From the NCBI GenBank assembly GCA_026545765.1, contig CM048840.1:82550877-82614876 (forward strand): a stretch of 64,000 bases of DNA, written 5' to 3'. This document shows, in pieces, positions 1 through 11,588 of the stretch. The DNA is from Plantago major. Lineage: Eukaryota > Streptophyta > Magnoliopsida > Lamiales > Plantaginaceae. Made by a program: the position numbers and the translations under genes. Below the pieces are notes generated by a model. The model had not been told where the DNA came from, searched no databases, and worked only from the letters and a program-made list of their open reading frames with translations. Positions within the stretch are counted from its first letter, which is position 1; each line of letters opens with the position of its first letter.

Positions 1-1
1 C

Positions 2-79
2 TATGAATTGGAGGACGAGTACGGGCACCCACTCAGGCGTACTTGGAATGCCAGGAACCTTCAGAAGTTTTACGCTTAG
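2..79 (+). CDS. C-terminal end of Ty3/gypsy pol polyprotein (partial)
   Basis: An open frame enters from the left edge and stops with TAG at 77-79. Its 25 residues include the spaced motif G-H-P-L-R-R-T-W-N-A-R-N-L, followed by K-F-Y-A at the very end. This resembles the usual end of plant Ty3/gypsy pol, where a G-x-P-L-x-x-x-W-N-A-x-x-L-x-x-Y/F-Y motif closes the integrase C-terminal region. Protease, RT, RNase H and the integrase core must lie left of the window. The stop fixes the element's sense strand as +, which makes the two gene-like units at 1,621-5,258 antisense to pol. The fragment is short, so the call rests on this signature and on the polypurine tract and LTR found downstream. 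Confidence 0.75.
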   Translation, partial: YELEDEYGHPLRRTWNARNLQKFYA

Positions 80-1620
80 GGATGGTTAAACGGACCCCTA
101 CCCATCATTTGGATAATTTGGGCTTAAACTATCTATTACACGGAACTCCGTCAGTTCTATTTTTGTTAACCCTTTTCCCATTGACCATGCAGCCCTCAAG
201 TTGTAATTGCATTTCCATCAAATCAATACAACTTCTATCTTTCAATACGTGAATCTGAGATTTAACGTTCAAATGATAAGAAAAGTCAAGCAATGAATTT
301 TATTCATACATGACACAAAGTATACATAACACTGTCTTTGTAGTCTACAATCTCCGGTCTTTATCCGGATCTACAGATGCAATACATAAACTGTAGAGAA
401 AGTCTTTGGAGATACGTCATCTTCCGTCGAGATTATTCCTCCGACAGGAAAGTACTCTACTTAGTCGTCACTAACGGATACACCAAGGATCTGATGTGCC
501 TGCACAATACAGAAAGATTCAATGAGTTGGAATCCGACAATATCACCATACCTTTGATTCCATCTACGGATCTCGTGCTCGATGTGCACGGACACATTAA
601 AAAAGTGAGTGATGGGCACTTGGAATCTCATGCTCATGAGCAGATTGGACGGACACATCTGCTATGTCCGACCTCAAACCTTCTATCTCCAGACAGGGAG
701 GTCCCTCAAAGGTACCTGTTTAGCCGAATCCGAGCACGGATCTGACGCATTGATCGTATGGCGACCCACCCACCAGCAGCTCCCCGGAAAGGAAAAGCTC
801 CTACCGGGTGGATCACACATACGACCGATAAGAACATCCGTTAGTCTACCTTTGGATCCGAGCATTTACCGAGATCTGTGTTTTCTACCGACTGATCTTG
901 AGCAATCGTTCCCTCCAGACCCACGCCACTCTCAAACTCAAGACAAAACGGTGATTTGAGAGTGGACGGGAGTCTCGAGGGGGAGACTAGTCAAGAAATC
1001 ATCTTCTTATGGCTACTACCAGGCTCAAACTATAGAGACCTATCCGACTTTGAAAAAGAAGGTGGAAATTTTCAGTAAGAATGGAAATTGGAGTCTGATT
1101 GAGGCGATCAGTGCAAAGGAGAGCTCGGGTACTTATAGACGAGATGAACCAATAAGCGTCCGATACGTAAGAACCTTGACGTCGACAATGGGCTTGTACT
1201 ATTCGTCTGGGCTGAACAATATTGGGTCAAATGAGCTTATCCTATCTGATCTAGACAAGCCCATCAGCCACGTCTGAGTTTATATTTACCGTTTATCTCA
1301 CAGGGATATTTGCATGAATATGGTCCGGCAAAGTAAGGCTGCAAAAAATGTAACAATTCCATCTGTTGAGGATAATCCGAATTTCATTAGAAAAACATCA
1401 TGTGAATACAAAGAAAATGGAGGTTACAACTTTCTAATGACTAAGGACCATACATATTTCTATGGGGCATACCCCACCTTATCCCTTCAGTGGATGTCCG
1501 AGGTTGAGCCTTGAGATTCTGAGCCACCGCCTTGAACCCGACGAGCTTGTTGTTGCATTCGGATCCTCCTACGGATCATCTTCAGGGTCCGCTCTCTCTC
1601 TTCCTCGGCTCGTTTCCTGG
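80..1620. other. Internal non-pol region of the Tat-type retroelement
   Basis: This stretch lies between the pol stop and the first antisense unit. It holds only short open frames on both strands (for example around 377-959), none recognisable as a protein family. It may include the 3' part or later exons of the antisense unit that starts at 1,866, because a GTATGT donor-like site lies near the stop of that frame, but I could not follow a convincing exon further. Otherwise I see nothing definable. Confidence 0.4.
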
Positions 1621-1866
1621 CTATTCCCGGACATACAGGGGGTCACCTTCGGGATCAAGGATGATTGAGTCATCCACAGTCCCTTTACCGGGATAAATCG
1701 GAGGGTGCATGTTCCCACAAGCACAACTTACCCAATGCTGGCAGCAATCGTACTTGGGATCGTCCGGGTCTCCAACGATGGGGTTTCCCAAGTTGGGAAC
1801 CACTGCACTGGCATTGAGGTGAAGTTGTCTAGCTCGGACTGATTTTTCTCGAGCAGATTCCGACAT
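1621..1866 (-). CDS. Antisense element-borne ORF 2 (81 aa or first exon of a longer gene)
   Basis: This minus-strand frame starts at the ATG at 1866-1864 with residues MSES, the same four that open the larger antisense gene at 5,258. A TATA box, CTATAAATA on the minus strand (1969-1961), lies about 95 bp upstream of the ATG, a sensible spacing for a short leader. The protein has a Cys/His-containing middle (CCQHW, CACG) followed by an acidic tail. I recognise no domain. It may be a first exon, since a donor-like GTATGT occurs just before the stop. It lies in the non-pol 3' region of a Tat-type element, antisense to pol. Function unknown; similarity of its start to the neighbouring antisense gene suggests a shared origin or shared expression design. 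Confidence 0.45.
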   Translation of the reverse strand: MSESAREKSVRARQLHLNASAVVPNLGNPIVGDPDDPKYDCCQHWVSCACGNMHPPIYPGKGTVDDSIILDPEGDPLYVRE

Positions 1867-1960
1867 CCTGGAGAAATCTGTCTTTTTCGAAGAATGAGAG
1901 TTCTAGACAGGGAAAGATTGATGAGGGGTCAAGCAGTGAGAAAGGAAGAATTTACACCCT

Positions 1961-1969
1961 TATTTATAG
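1961..1969 (-). promoter_or_regulatory. TATA box for antisense ORF 2
   Basis: The minus strand reads CTATAAATA, a plant TATA consensus, about 95 bp upstream of the minus-strand ATG at 1866. The same nine-base motif precedes the second antisense gene at 5976-5968. Assignment is by motif and spacing only. Confidence 0.5.
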
Positions 1970-2422
1970 TAGCAACGAATCTTTACGATCACGCCACATG
2001 TCCATCATCCGACGACTCGGAAGATGAAGGGACGCAGTAATAGTGACAATTTCACTGCTTCAACCTCCACCTTCTAGAAGATTACGCATCCCCACAAAGT
2101 ATTTTGGTATAGTAAAGACGAACGGTCCGAGGATCAAAAAGAATGGTTTGATTATCTTGCATCAGACGTCATTCAAAGCGGTCCGCGTTTGTAAGAGATG
2201 TGTATTTATGATAACTCAGCGTATGAACGACAGAACGAAGGAAATAAAGAGGAAAGCGAGTAATAATTCAAAGCACGAAAAGCATTGTTCCGTAGATAGT
2301 TACTACGAATGAAGGAGAGTAAATATTGTACATGGCAACAATCCGTGCGATCAAAAGATCACAATTCTAAACATTACAGACTTCTCACGGGGCATACCCC
2401 GGACTCCTCACTGGGGGGCAGG

Positions 2423-5258
2423 TTAGCTCGGACTAACTTCTTCGGCTGGAGGCGGATTGGTGGAAGACGGGTTGGCAGTGGCACCTGCTACGAGGGATTC
2501 AGCAATTCCGAACAGGTTGAAATCCGCGTTACGGTCAACGACCCGAGCAAGCAGGAAGTACCAGTTCTTCAGGAATGCCCTATAGTTATCAAAAGGCACG
2601 AAACATACCTTTCGAAGGGCCTCCGGGACACACTTCGGGAGAAAGGGTCCGCCGTTCCTGATGTCAATCTCACCTTCCTCGGTGAGCAGCTCCGCAAATT
2701 CACACGCGGCCAACCGGTCATCCGGCACATTGTCCACTGGGACCTCCACTCCATTAGCATCCGCAGAAGGAATCAATCCTTCCGCATTCCAGTCGAAGTT
2801 CGGTGGAAGTAATCCCTTGGATTGCAACTGGCCGATAGCGGATGAAAACCCATCCAAGCAAGAAGCATCAGACTTGTCCGCCATGAAAAACTTGAAGGAG
2901 TCCGACTTCATAAAATCTCGGACAGCCTCAAGGCGGGCAAATTGGAGGTCCTCGGGGAGCTGATCCTTCAAGTCCAGGAAGGCCTTCATCGACTTACTGA
3001 TAAAATTCTCCTGCCAATCCAAGTCCGATTTTATCTCCTCCCAGCTAGTCTTCAACCTGTTGATAAGCGTATCCTTCTCCTTTAGTTGAGCATCCGCCTG
3101 CTTCACCTTCTCCGCCTCATCTGCGGATGCAGCCATGGCCTTGTGCAGCTCCTCTTCAATGGTGGCCCACTCACTAGCCTTCCACTACATAGCCTTGACG
3201 AAGCATCCGAGCTATAGGACGTCCGTATAGACACAAGTTATATTTCTATCATACTAAGAACATGGCAAGAAAAACATGAACGAGTTACTTACCCTCTGGT
3301 ACAGCTCATGGAGCTCTCCAACCCGCTCGACCTCGGGGAGTCCGCGAGCTCGCTCATATTCCTTATCGAGAACAGCTTGGTCGGATGGCAGGATAGCGGA
3401 CAGCTGCTGCCTCTTAGCAGCAAGAGAAGCATCCGAGGTTGCTCCCCTCTCCCTCCCCGAGGTGATGGCGTCTCGCATCAACACATCCCGCTGGGGTGCG
3501 GATGCAGCGGCAGCTGGTGGCTTGGAGGCGGTGGTGTTGCGAGTCGCAGGGCCTTTGCCCTTGTCGGGCACCACCAAGACTTGCGGATCCTCACCCGCCT
3601 TCTCCCACCTCTCCTCCTCCGCCGCGAACACCGCCGCATTTTTTGGGTCCGCCATAGGAAGACCCGCGGACGTATTGATGATCTTGGCCCTTTGGCCAGT
3701 AGCGAGCTCAAGGGCTTGTTGCTCCCTCTGTAGTCTCTTCTTCTCACGGAGTGTCGACATGATATAATCGAACCAGTGAGCTACATAACAAGATAAACGT
3801 ATCAGCCATGGATACATAAAGGGAGAATAACAGGAATCTCGGAAATAAAAATTCATAGCAAGGCATTCAAGAGAAAGGAAAGTATAAATCCTAAGTTAAG
3901 GATCCTTACTGAAGTCGGTCTTTCCCCCAACTTCCACGACATCAGTCAGTCCACACAAATAGGGCAGCGGCTGACAAATCAATCCGTGGAACGGATACGT
4001 AGGTGGATCATTCTTCTTATGAATCTCCGCCACCCACGGAGCCACGTTCTTAGGAGGGGGGGCCAGTCCGGGATACTCTCCCTTAAAAACTTTTTTGGCA
4101 GCCCCCACTGCTCTCGCCTCCTTGCGGACATCCCGGGCTTCAAAGCCATCCGCACAAAAATGTATTTATCCCACCACTTCGACCCCAGAGAAGAAATGGA
4201 GTTGGAAATGAAGTTGTAGGGTTTCCTATTTACAAAGGTATAAAGTAAGGGATTCCCCGGACTAAAAGCAACGTGGAAGAGCTGCCTAAAGTTCTCAAAA
4301 TTCACAGGCTACCCCTTCTTTTTACAAAAAATAGCAAAACAAATAAGTTTACCCAAAGACTTTGGGATAACCTGGCTCGGACCGATCCCAATATAGTTCA
4401 GGATATGCTTCAGCTCGAACGCGATTGGGATCTTCACCCACAAGCGAAGGCCGCTTCGTGCACACACATGAATCCATCGGGCGGATTGTAAAAGGCATGC
4501 CCGGGCTCTGGAACCATGATTTCAACGGACTTAGGGATCTCCCATTTCCGCCTCCACTCAAGAATGTCCTCAGGTTTTACTTTGGACGGACAAGTGAGGA
4601 GTAGCCCGTCTACATTCAACTCTCAATATTCATCCGCTATCACAACGGCGGACGCAGGACGAGGGAACTTGATCTGCGCCGCCTTGGCCCCACGACCCTC
4701 AATCAGCGGAAGAGTGGATTGAGCGGACACCCCAGGACACAACACCGTTCGACGACCACCTCGTCTTCGTGGGCGAGCAGCTTAAGTAGCTTCTTCCTCT
4801 TCCTCCTCATCATCTTCTTCTTCTTCACCATCTTCCTCCTCCTCTTCTCCATCATCGGGTCTCCCGGATGTGCTTGGGTTGGTCGGACCTTTCTCCACCA
4901 CAACTCGATCCTCCACACCAGCCTCAAACATCTCTACATCATCCGCCTCCTGACCGCTCTCGCCTCCCTGCTCGGCCCGAGGTTCATTTGGACCAACGGA
5001 CATCCCAACACCACCTATGGTCCAAGACTGGACTAGCGACCTAGTCCTGGCACCATCTCCCTGGCCCGCTGCCACATCGGACTGAGTCTCTGCTGTATCA
5101 CGGACTCTTTGTCCAGCGTCAGAGTCCCTGGAAGACACGAGATCCACAACCAGATAGTCTCCTACGGATGTGGTCAAGTCCACGGACTCAGTACCCGAGT
5201 TTACTCCATCATTGTAACCTTTAGCCTCGTGCTGGTTCTGAATATCGCTCTCGGACAT
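2423..5258 (-). pseudogene. Spliced antisense gene (aORF) with gypsy-type 'putative transposase' domain (PF04195-like)
   Basis: The frame begins at ATG 5258 (MSES...) and codes for a low-complexity segment ending in a long Glu/Asp run near 4,790. Pieces in several frames follow: a block around 4,619-4,434 with EPGHAFYNPPDG and CVHEAAFACG, then a block at 4,305-3,912 with KWWDKYIFVR. Both recall the plant 'transposase (putative) gypsy type' domain, PF04195. Splice sites look real: a donor near 3,911 with a following exon from about 3,776, a GTAAGT donor at 3292-3287, and an acceptor giving an exon 3184-2423. The final exons encode charged, probably coiled-coil protein. Frame changes between 4,780 and 4,300 may be introns or damage. 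As I recall, Tat-lineage elements carry such antisense extra ORFs between pol and the 3' LTR, which fits this position. Function unknown. Confidence 0.6.
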
Positions 5259-5259
5259 C

Positions 5260-5771
5260 CTAGGGTAGAAGGAAACGGATCAGAAATGATGATTGTGATT
5301 GTCCGAGAGTTCATTTAGATATCTTATTAAGTCGAGCGATCCGACGCAGTTCTCTTTTACCAGATTTTCTGCATAAAGTACAGTCTCAACACTATGGGCA
5401 CTAAACTTGGCACACAGAGACGCGCCATTAGCCCTATTATCAACCCTACCCGACACGTTAACAGGGATAACTTACGAAAGACTGTGTGCCAATCGGCACC
5501 AACACATCACCAAATAAGCATGCATCATCAAATTGTGGTTACATTGGACATGATATACAGGACGAATCAACAAGTTACCAGTGAAGGAAGTTTATACAAT
5601 ACCGCACACTGGAAGAGTATTCCAACTCAGTATACTACGGGAATCTACCACTAGCAGCGTTTACAACCACAGAATCAGCAAGCAGGTAATCGACCAAGGG
5701 AAAAGCATACAAGCATGTAGCAAGCATATCATAACAAAGGAAAACTTCAGGAAGAATCGAGGCATACTTAC
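5260..5771 (-). other. 5'-UTR intron of the antisense aORF
   Basis: On the minus strand a perfect GTAAGT donor (5771-5766) and an acceptor ending CTACCCTAG (last base 5260) enclose about 512 bp immediately upstream of the ATG at 5258. The leader exon would run from about 5,940 to 5,772. The arrangement is that of an ordinary spliced plant leader, not random antisense sequence. Confidence 0.5.
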
Positions 5772-5967
5772 TTGATAAAGTTGACTTGGTAAGTTTGGAC
5801 GGACGACGAAGCCTTGCTAGCTCTCCGAGAGTGCAGATTTGAGGTGGAAAGTGCAAGATTTTACGAAGTTTTAGTTGCTCGGATTGCTCTTTTGTCGCTC
5901 GGATTGCTTTAGAATCACTCTGAGTATTCGAGGTGGCTAAAGTGTGAAAGCGACAGACTAGGTAACT

Positions 5968-5976
5968 ATTTATAGG
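5968..5976 (-). promoter_or_regulatory. TATA box for the antisense aORF
   Basis: The minus strand reads CTATAAATA about 200 bp upstream of the leader-intron donor at 5,771. It is the same nine-base motif found upstream of antisense ORF 2. Both point transcription away from the 3' LTR, against pol. Confidence 0.5.
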
Positions 5977-6558
5977 GGGTAATTGGGGAAGCCGAAATGT
6001 CGCATCACTCGGATTCTAATCCCAACCGTTGATCTTTTTAATCCAACGGCTGCGCCGGTTCGCAAAAGGCGCAATGACTGTACTCCCCAATTAATTCTCT
6101 TCAGAAACGTCACATCACTTAAGTTTCAATCCCCACCGTTGATCTCCTCAAATCCAACGGTTGCATCGGTTCCTCCGGGATCCTTTCCAGTCGGCCGGAT
6201 AGATGACATATTGGGCCCTTTGAACCACTGTTCATCAGCCCAAGCGACCCATTCCACATATTTAGCCCAACGGATGGCTTCCTGAACACTCTTCCACAGT
6301 GGGCTTCTTCAGATCCTAACCGTACACGGATCTATATATCTCAGATACAAATACCTTTTCCATCTACAGTCCGCGCTATTACATAACCCGGACTGTAGAA
6401 GGAAAAGGGGGGGGAGAGATATATTGAATTCCTAAGAACACGGACAACGGATCTCGCAAAAAGGAATTTTTTTCCTGCAGTTAACGATTCGGACACGCTC
6501 CACAACACACTTGTTCTTTTCATAGTTACCAACTATCTTCTACTAAGATACTTGAAAA

Positions 6559-6570
6559 CTAGGGGGACAT
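6559..6570 (+). other. Polypurine tract of the Tat-type element
   Basis: A purine-rich run (A-C-T-A-G-G-G-G-G-A-C-A) lies directly before the TGTTG start of the LTR at 6,572, where plus-strand DNA synthesis would be primed. It confirms that the element reads left to right. Confidence 0.65.
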
Positions 6571-6571
6571 A

Positions 6572-7482
6572 TGTTGATACGGACATGTGTCCAATCCCTT
6601 AAGGGCGCCATAGAGCGTGTCCTAAAGCGTATCAAGGCTGAGATAGCCAATCCAGTGCTAGTTCGACCTTCAAATGGTCCGACCTAAGGGAAACTATCCC
6701 AGGTCAACTAGTATTTCCAAGTCAACATACCTTCTCAGCTGGGTCCGACCAAGCTAGGTGAATGACTTCCGAACCTGACAAAAGGTCACATGGTCCTTCC
6801 AAGTACCACAAACTGTCATCTAGGGCGCTTTCAGCCGGACGAGGTAACCTCGGACGCCACCATCGCATTAAGACCAAACGTATATAACAAAACCACTGAG
6901 ATACTTCCGTGGAACTCTAAGCTCGGACATCTTGGGTTACCTAAGGGCAGATCCACCAAGCAGACAGATTTGTCCGAGGGACTTACATGGACCCAACGTG
7001 CGGAACAGTACTCTCGGAGGGAAAGGTCCAAACTACCCTCCCAGGCCCATTAATTAGTATTGGATTATTGTTCACTATTGGGCCCTGGGCCAAAGGTAGC
7101 ATTGGTGTCCAAATCTGAGGCATACACTTGGCATCATCTTGTGAGTCGCCTCATAAGCATATGATAACTATAAATATAGCCCAAGGTCCAAGACCTTAAG
7201 GGAAGACATAAGCAATAATCCCTTAGTCTTATTGATACCATAACCTTCCTCATAACTATTACATTGAGAGCTCTCAACTCTCTCTGGAGTAAAGTCTCTT
7301 ACCGGATTGACCTAGGCAATCCGGGTAACCCTTTCTAACCCCCCCCCCCCCCCCCACTTAGTCCTTTCAGGTACTCTTGCACGGACGGATACTGCTTCGG
7401 ACTTCAAGTAGGAGGCGGGTCCTAGACTAGGTTGCTTGTAATAGTTTAAGTTAGTTAGTGTTCGAGGTTTCACCCCTCAACA
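6572..7482 (+). repeat. 3' LTR of the Tat-type element
   Basis: The sequence starts TGTTGATACGG right after the polypurine tract and ends CCCCTCAACA, so it has the usual TG...CA ends with a short inverted TGTTG/CAACA. It contains a TATA-like ACTATAAATATAG near 7,168, a plausible promoter. A poly-C run lies near 7,339-7,357. The 5' LTR would be left of the window, so the target duplication cannot be checked. Confidence 0.75.
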
Positions 7483-7641
7483 GTGCAGTAAATTTAGTAT
7501 TGGTACCACTATGTGGTACCTTATATTTATTGGTGTGTTGAGATAGTACAATGTTATTAGTTTTGGCACAACGATATGGTACATTATGGAGTATTTATTA
7601 GTCTATTTAGATGGTACAATGCTTTTAGTATTGGTACAACG

Positions 7642-7722
<81 letters not shown>

Positions 7723-7772
7723 TGTGTTGAGATAGTACAATATTTTTAGTATTGGTACCACTATGTGGTACT
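7483..7772. repeat. GTGGTAC-type short repeats and TA microsatellite (copy 1)
   Basis: Imperfect repeats of about 50-60 bp share TTAGTTTTGGCACAACGAT and GGTAC boxes. A perfect TA run of about 75 bp lies at roughly 7,646-7,720. The same arrangement recurs at 10,150-10,431 and again flanks the right side of each Mutator-like element. No coding potential: the apparent Tyr-Ile ORFs are the TA run translated. Confidence 0.7.
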
Positions 7773-8926
7773 GAGCAAAAGGCATAAATGGTCCCAATGT
7801 TTGGGCGGTTTGGCGCACGTAGTGCAACTTTTGTTCGCCATGGTAAAAGTACTCCCAAAGTTCCAAAAATATGGCAGAATTAGGACTTTCGACCCAATTT
7901 TGACCTTGACTGCTAATGTGTCCATCGGGTCAACCATTGAAACCCAATTTTGACTCCCACATCAGCAGCCAAGTCATCTCCAGAACTAAAAAAAATCCAA
8001 AATAAAATTCTGAAGTAAAAAAATAAAATAAAAACAAAAAAACAAAGTAGAAAACATTAATTTAAAAGATAAAATTGAAAAAAAATATTAAATTAAAAGA
8101 GATATTTGCCAAATTATCATTCCATCATTCCCAATTTGGTCTGGATCATCAAAACAAATAAGTTAGAGACTAAAGATCCCTAAATTAGAGACATCAAAAC
8201 AAAGAGGCAAAGTCCTGTAATTATCATTCCACCATAGAAAAAGACTAGAAAACGAAGAGGCAGAATCATCAAAACGGAGAGGCAAATCCCCAAATTATCA
8301 TTCCATTGATAGTGAAAGAGAAGCAAGTAACCGAGATTCGACGATATCGGAAGAAGCAAGGAGGACCAAGATCCGGTGAAGTAGCCGAAGGACAAAGGCC
8401 ATCAACAGCAGCCGTCGCGGTTGCATCACCCAAGTGCAACCCTTGGGCAGATTGAGGAGGGAAGAGGGAGAGAGGCGCGCAATAGAAGAAGAAAAAGAGA
8501 AGAGAGGAGGTGGGATTTTCCGCCGGAGTTTTGGGCGGAAACAAAGAGTGAAAGCAGTCTGGTATTGATGAAGAAAGAGGCAATCTGGTAGTGATGATAA
8601 GAAGAGAAAGTTCAGTTTTTTTTCTTTTTCGTTTAATTTCAATTTCAAATTTTAAATTAACTTTTAATTTTATTTTCTGGGATTTGTATTTTATTTTTTC
8701 ATTTTGGTATTCAAATTTATTACATAAAGACTTAGTTGGCCGTCAATTTTAGTTTGACTCACCAAGTGGCATGACACATCATGAGTCAAGTCAAGGTCAA
8801 AATTGGGCTGAAAGTCCTAATCTTGCCAAATTTTGGAACTTTGGGACTACATCTACCGGGTGGAACAAACGTTGCACTGCGTGCGCCAAACCCCCCAAGC
8901 GTCGGGACCATTTATGCCTTTTTCTC
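7773..8926. mobile_element. Non-autonomous Mutator-like element, copy 1
   Basis: The ends are long inverted repeats of about 135 bp. The left begins GAGCAAAAGGCATAAATGG, and the right ends CCATTTATGCCTTTTTCTC. The element is flanked by ATGTGGTACT and ATGTGGTACC, a 10-bp target duplication with one mismatch. Long terminal inverted repeats with 9-11 bp duplications are the mark of Mutator-like elements. The 1.15-kb body holds no transposase. Open frames inside (minus strand, about 8,269-8,648) are not recognisable. Confidence 0.75.
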
Positions 8927-9248
8927 ATGTGGTACCTTATATTTATTGGTGAGTTGAGATGGTACAATGTTTTTAGTTTTGGCACAACGATATGGTACTT
9001 TATATTTATTGGTTTGTTTAGATACAAATACCTTTTCCATCTAGAATCCGCGCTATTACATAACCCGGACTGTAGAAGGAAAGGGGGGGGGAGAGATATA
9101 TTGAATTCCTAAGAACACGGACAACGGATCTCGCAAAAAGGAATTTGTTTCCTGCAGTTAACGATTCGGACACGCTCCACAACACACTTGTTCTTTTCAT
9201 AGTTTCCAACTATCTTCTACTAAGATACTTGAAAACTAGGGGGACATA

Positions 9249-10149
9249 TGTTGATACGGACATGTGTCCAATCCCTTAAGGGCGCCATAGAGCGTGTCCT
9301 AAAGCGTATCAAGGCTGAGATTGCCAATCCAGTGCTAGTTCGACCTTCAAATGGTCCGACCTAAGGGAAACTATCCCAGGTCAACTAGTATTTACAAGTC
9401 AACATACCTTCTCAGCTGGATCCGACCAAGCTAGGTGAATGACTTCCGAACCTGACAAAAGGTCACATGGTCCTTCCAAGTACCACAAACTGTCAGTCCT
9501 AGGACGCTCAACGGACCGGACGAGGTAACCTCGGACGCCACCATCGCATTAAGACCAAACGTATATAACATAACCAATGAGATACTTCCGTGTAACTCTA
9601 AGCTCGGACATCTTGGGTTACCTAAGGGCAGATCCACCAAGCAGACAGATTTGTCTGAGGGACTTACATGGACCCAACGTGCGGAACAGTACTCTCGGAG
9701 GGAAAGGTCCAAACTACCCTCCCAGGCCCATTAATTAGTATTGGATTATTGTTCACTATTGGGCCCTGGGCCAAAGGTAGCATTGGTGTCCAAATCTGAG
9801 GCATACACTTGGCATCATCTTGTGAGTCGCCTCATAAGCATATGATAACTATAAATATAGCCCAAGGTCCAAGACCTTAAGGGAAGACATAAGCAATAAT
9901 CCCTTAGTCTTATTGATACCATAACCTTCCTCATAACTATTACATTGAGAGCTCTCAACTCTCTCTGGAGTAAAGTCTCTTACCGGATTGACCTAGGCAA
10001 TCCCTTCTACCCTACCCCCCCCACTTAGTCCTTTCAGGTACTCTTGCACGGACGGATACTGCTTCGGACTTCAAGTAGGAGGCGGGTCCTAGACTAGGTT
10101 GCTTGTAATAGTTTAAGTTAGTTAGTGTTCGAGGTTTCACCCCTCAACA
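9249..10149 (+). repeat. Duplicated LTR copy
   Basis: Same TGTTGATACGG...CCCTCAACA sequence as the LTR at 6,572-7,482, preceded by the same polypurine tract. It is about 10 bp shorter, mainly because of a shorter C run near 10,015. Confidence 0.8.
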
Positions 10150-10308
10150 GTGCAGTAAATTTAGTATTGGTACCACTATGTGGTACCTTATATTTATTGG
10201 TGTGTTGAGATAGTACAATGTTATTAGTTTTGGCACAACGATATGGTACATTATGGAGTATTTATTAGTCTATTTAGATGGTACAATGCTTTTAGTATTG
10301 GTACAACG

Positions 10309-10314
<6 letters not shown>

Positions 10315-10378
<64 letters not shown>
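10315..10378. repeat. TA microsatellite (copy 2)
   Basis: A pure TA run of about 64 bp, the counterpart of the longer run at about 7,646-7,720 in the first duplication unit. It is flanked by the same GGTAC-box repeats. Confidence 0.85.
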
Positions 10379-10381
<3 letters not shown>

Positions 10382-10431
10382 TGTGTTGAGATAGTACAAT
10401 ATTTTTAGTATTGGTACCACTATGTGGTACC

Positions 10432-11588
10432 GAGAAAAAGGCATAAATGGTCCCAACGTTTGGGCGGTTTGGCGCACGTAGTGCAACTTTTGTTCGCCAT
10501 GGTAAAAGTACTCCCAAAGTTCCAAAAATATGGCAGAATTAGGACTTTCGACCCAATTTTGACCTTGACTGCTAATGTGTCCATCGGGTCAACCATTGAA
10601 ACCCAATTTTGACTCCCACATCAGCAGCTAAGTCATCTCCAGAACTAAAAAAAATCCAAAATAAAATTCTGAAGTAAAAAAATAAAATAAAAACAAAAAA
10701 ATAAAGTAGAAAACATTAATTTAAAAGATAAAATTGAAAAAAAAATATTAAATTAAAAGAGATATTTGCCAAATTATCATTCCATCATTCCCAATTTGGT
10801 CTGGATCATCAAAACAAATAAGTTAGAGACTAAAGATCCCTAAATTAGAGACATCAAAACAAAGAGGCAAAGTCCTGTAATTATCATTCCACCATAGAAA
10901 AAGACTAGAAAACGAAGAGGCAGAATCATCAAAACGGAGAGGCAAATCCCCAAATTATCATTCCATTGATAGTGAAAGAGAAGCAAGTAACCGAGATTCG
11001 ACGATATCGGAAGAAGCAAGGAGGACCAAGATCCGGTGAAGTAGCCGAAGGACAAAGGCCATCAACAGCAGCCGTCGCGGCTGCATCACCCAAGTGCAAC
11101 CCTTGGGCAAAATGAGGAGGGAAGAGGGAGAGAGGCGCGCAATAGAAGAAGAAAAAGAGAAGAGAGGAGGTGGGATTTTTTCCGCCGGAGTTTTGGGCGG
11201 AACCAAAGAGTGAAAGCAGTCTGGTATTGATGAAGAAAGAGGCAATCTGGTAGTGATGATAAGAAGAGAAAGTTCAGTTTTTTTTCTTTTTCGTTTAATT
11301 TCAATTTCAAATTTTAAATTAACTTTTAATTTTATTTTCTGGGATTTGTATTTTATTTTTTCATTTTGGTATTCAAATTTATTACATAAAGACTTAGTTG
11401 GCCGTCAATTTTAGTTTGAATCACCAAGTGGCATGACACATCATGAGTCAAGTCAAGGTCAAAATTGGGCTGAAAGTCCTAATCTTGCCAAATTTTGGAA
11501 CTTTGGGACTACATCTACCGGGTGGAACAAACGTTGCACTGCGTGCGCCAAACCCCCCAAACGTCGGGACCATTTATGCCTTTTTCTC
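10432..11588. mobile_element. Non-autonomous Mutator-like element, copy 2
   Basis: Counterpart of 7773-8926 with the same insertion point. Here the flanking 10-bp target duplication is perfect: ATGTGGTACC at 10422-10431 and 11589-11598. The left end begins GAGAAAAAGGC and the right ends GCCTTTTTCTC. Since both duplication units carry it at the same site, it inserted before the segment was duplicated. Confidence 0.8.

Larger units (their letters stand above)
6343..9019. repeat. Tandem duplication, unit 1 (about 2.68 kb)
   Basis: Bases 6343-9019 and 9020-11694 are near-identical head-to-tail copies. Each holds about 220 bp of retroelement 3' end, the LTR, a short-repeat/TA stretch and one Mutator-like element. 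At the join, the left edge sequence CAGATACAAA and the right edge sequence TTTAGATGGA share AGAT, so the junction shows 4-5 bp of microhomology. The copies differ by scattered substitutions, the length of the poly-C run near 7,340 and the length of the TA run. Confidence 0.85.

Noticed and set aside
4782..4860. Long Glu/Asp run as an independent acidic nuclear protein
   Set aside because: It is the low-complexity end of the first coding segment of the antisense aORF, and the frame stops directly after it.
7603..7866. Open frames coding for long Tyr-Ile runs (also near 10,250-10,525)
   Set aside because: They are translations of the TA microsatellite and the ends of the Mutator-like element, not genes.
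8269..8648. Minus-strand frames inside the Mutator-like elements (also 10,958-11,310)
   Set aside because: The two copies differ by frame-changing indels and the products are low complexity. No evidence of a captured gene could be named.
9249..10149. Second LTR read as the 3' LTR of a separate retrotransposon
   Set aside because: It lies inside a tandem duplication and has no internal region or target duplication of its own.
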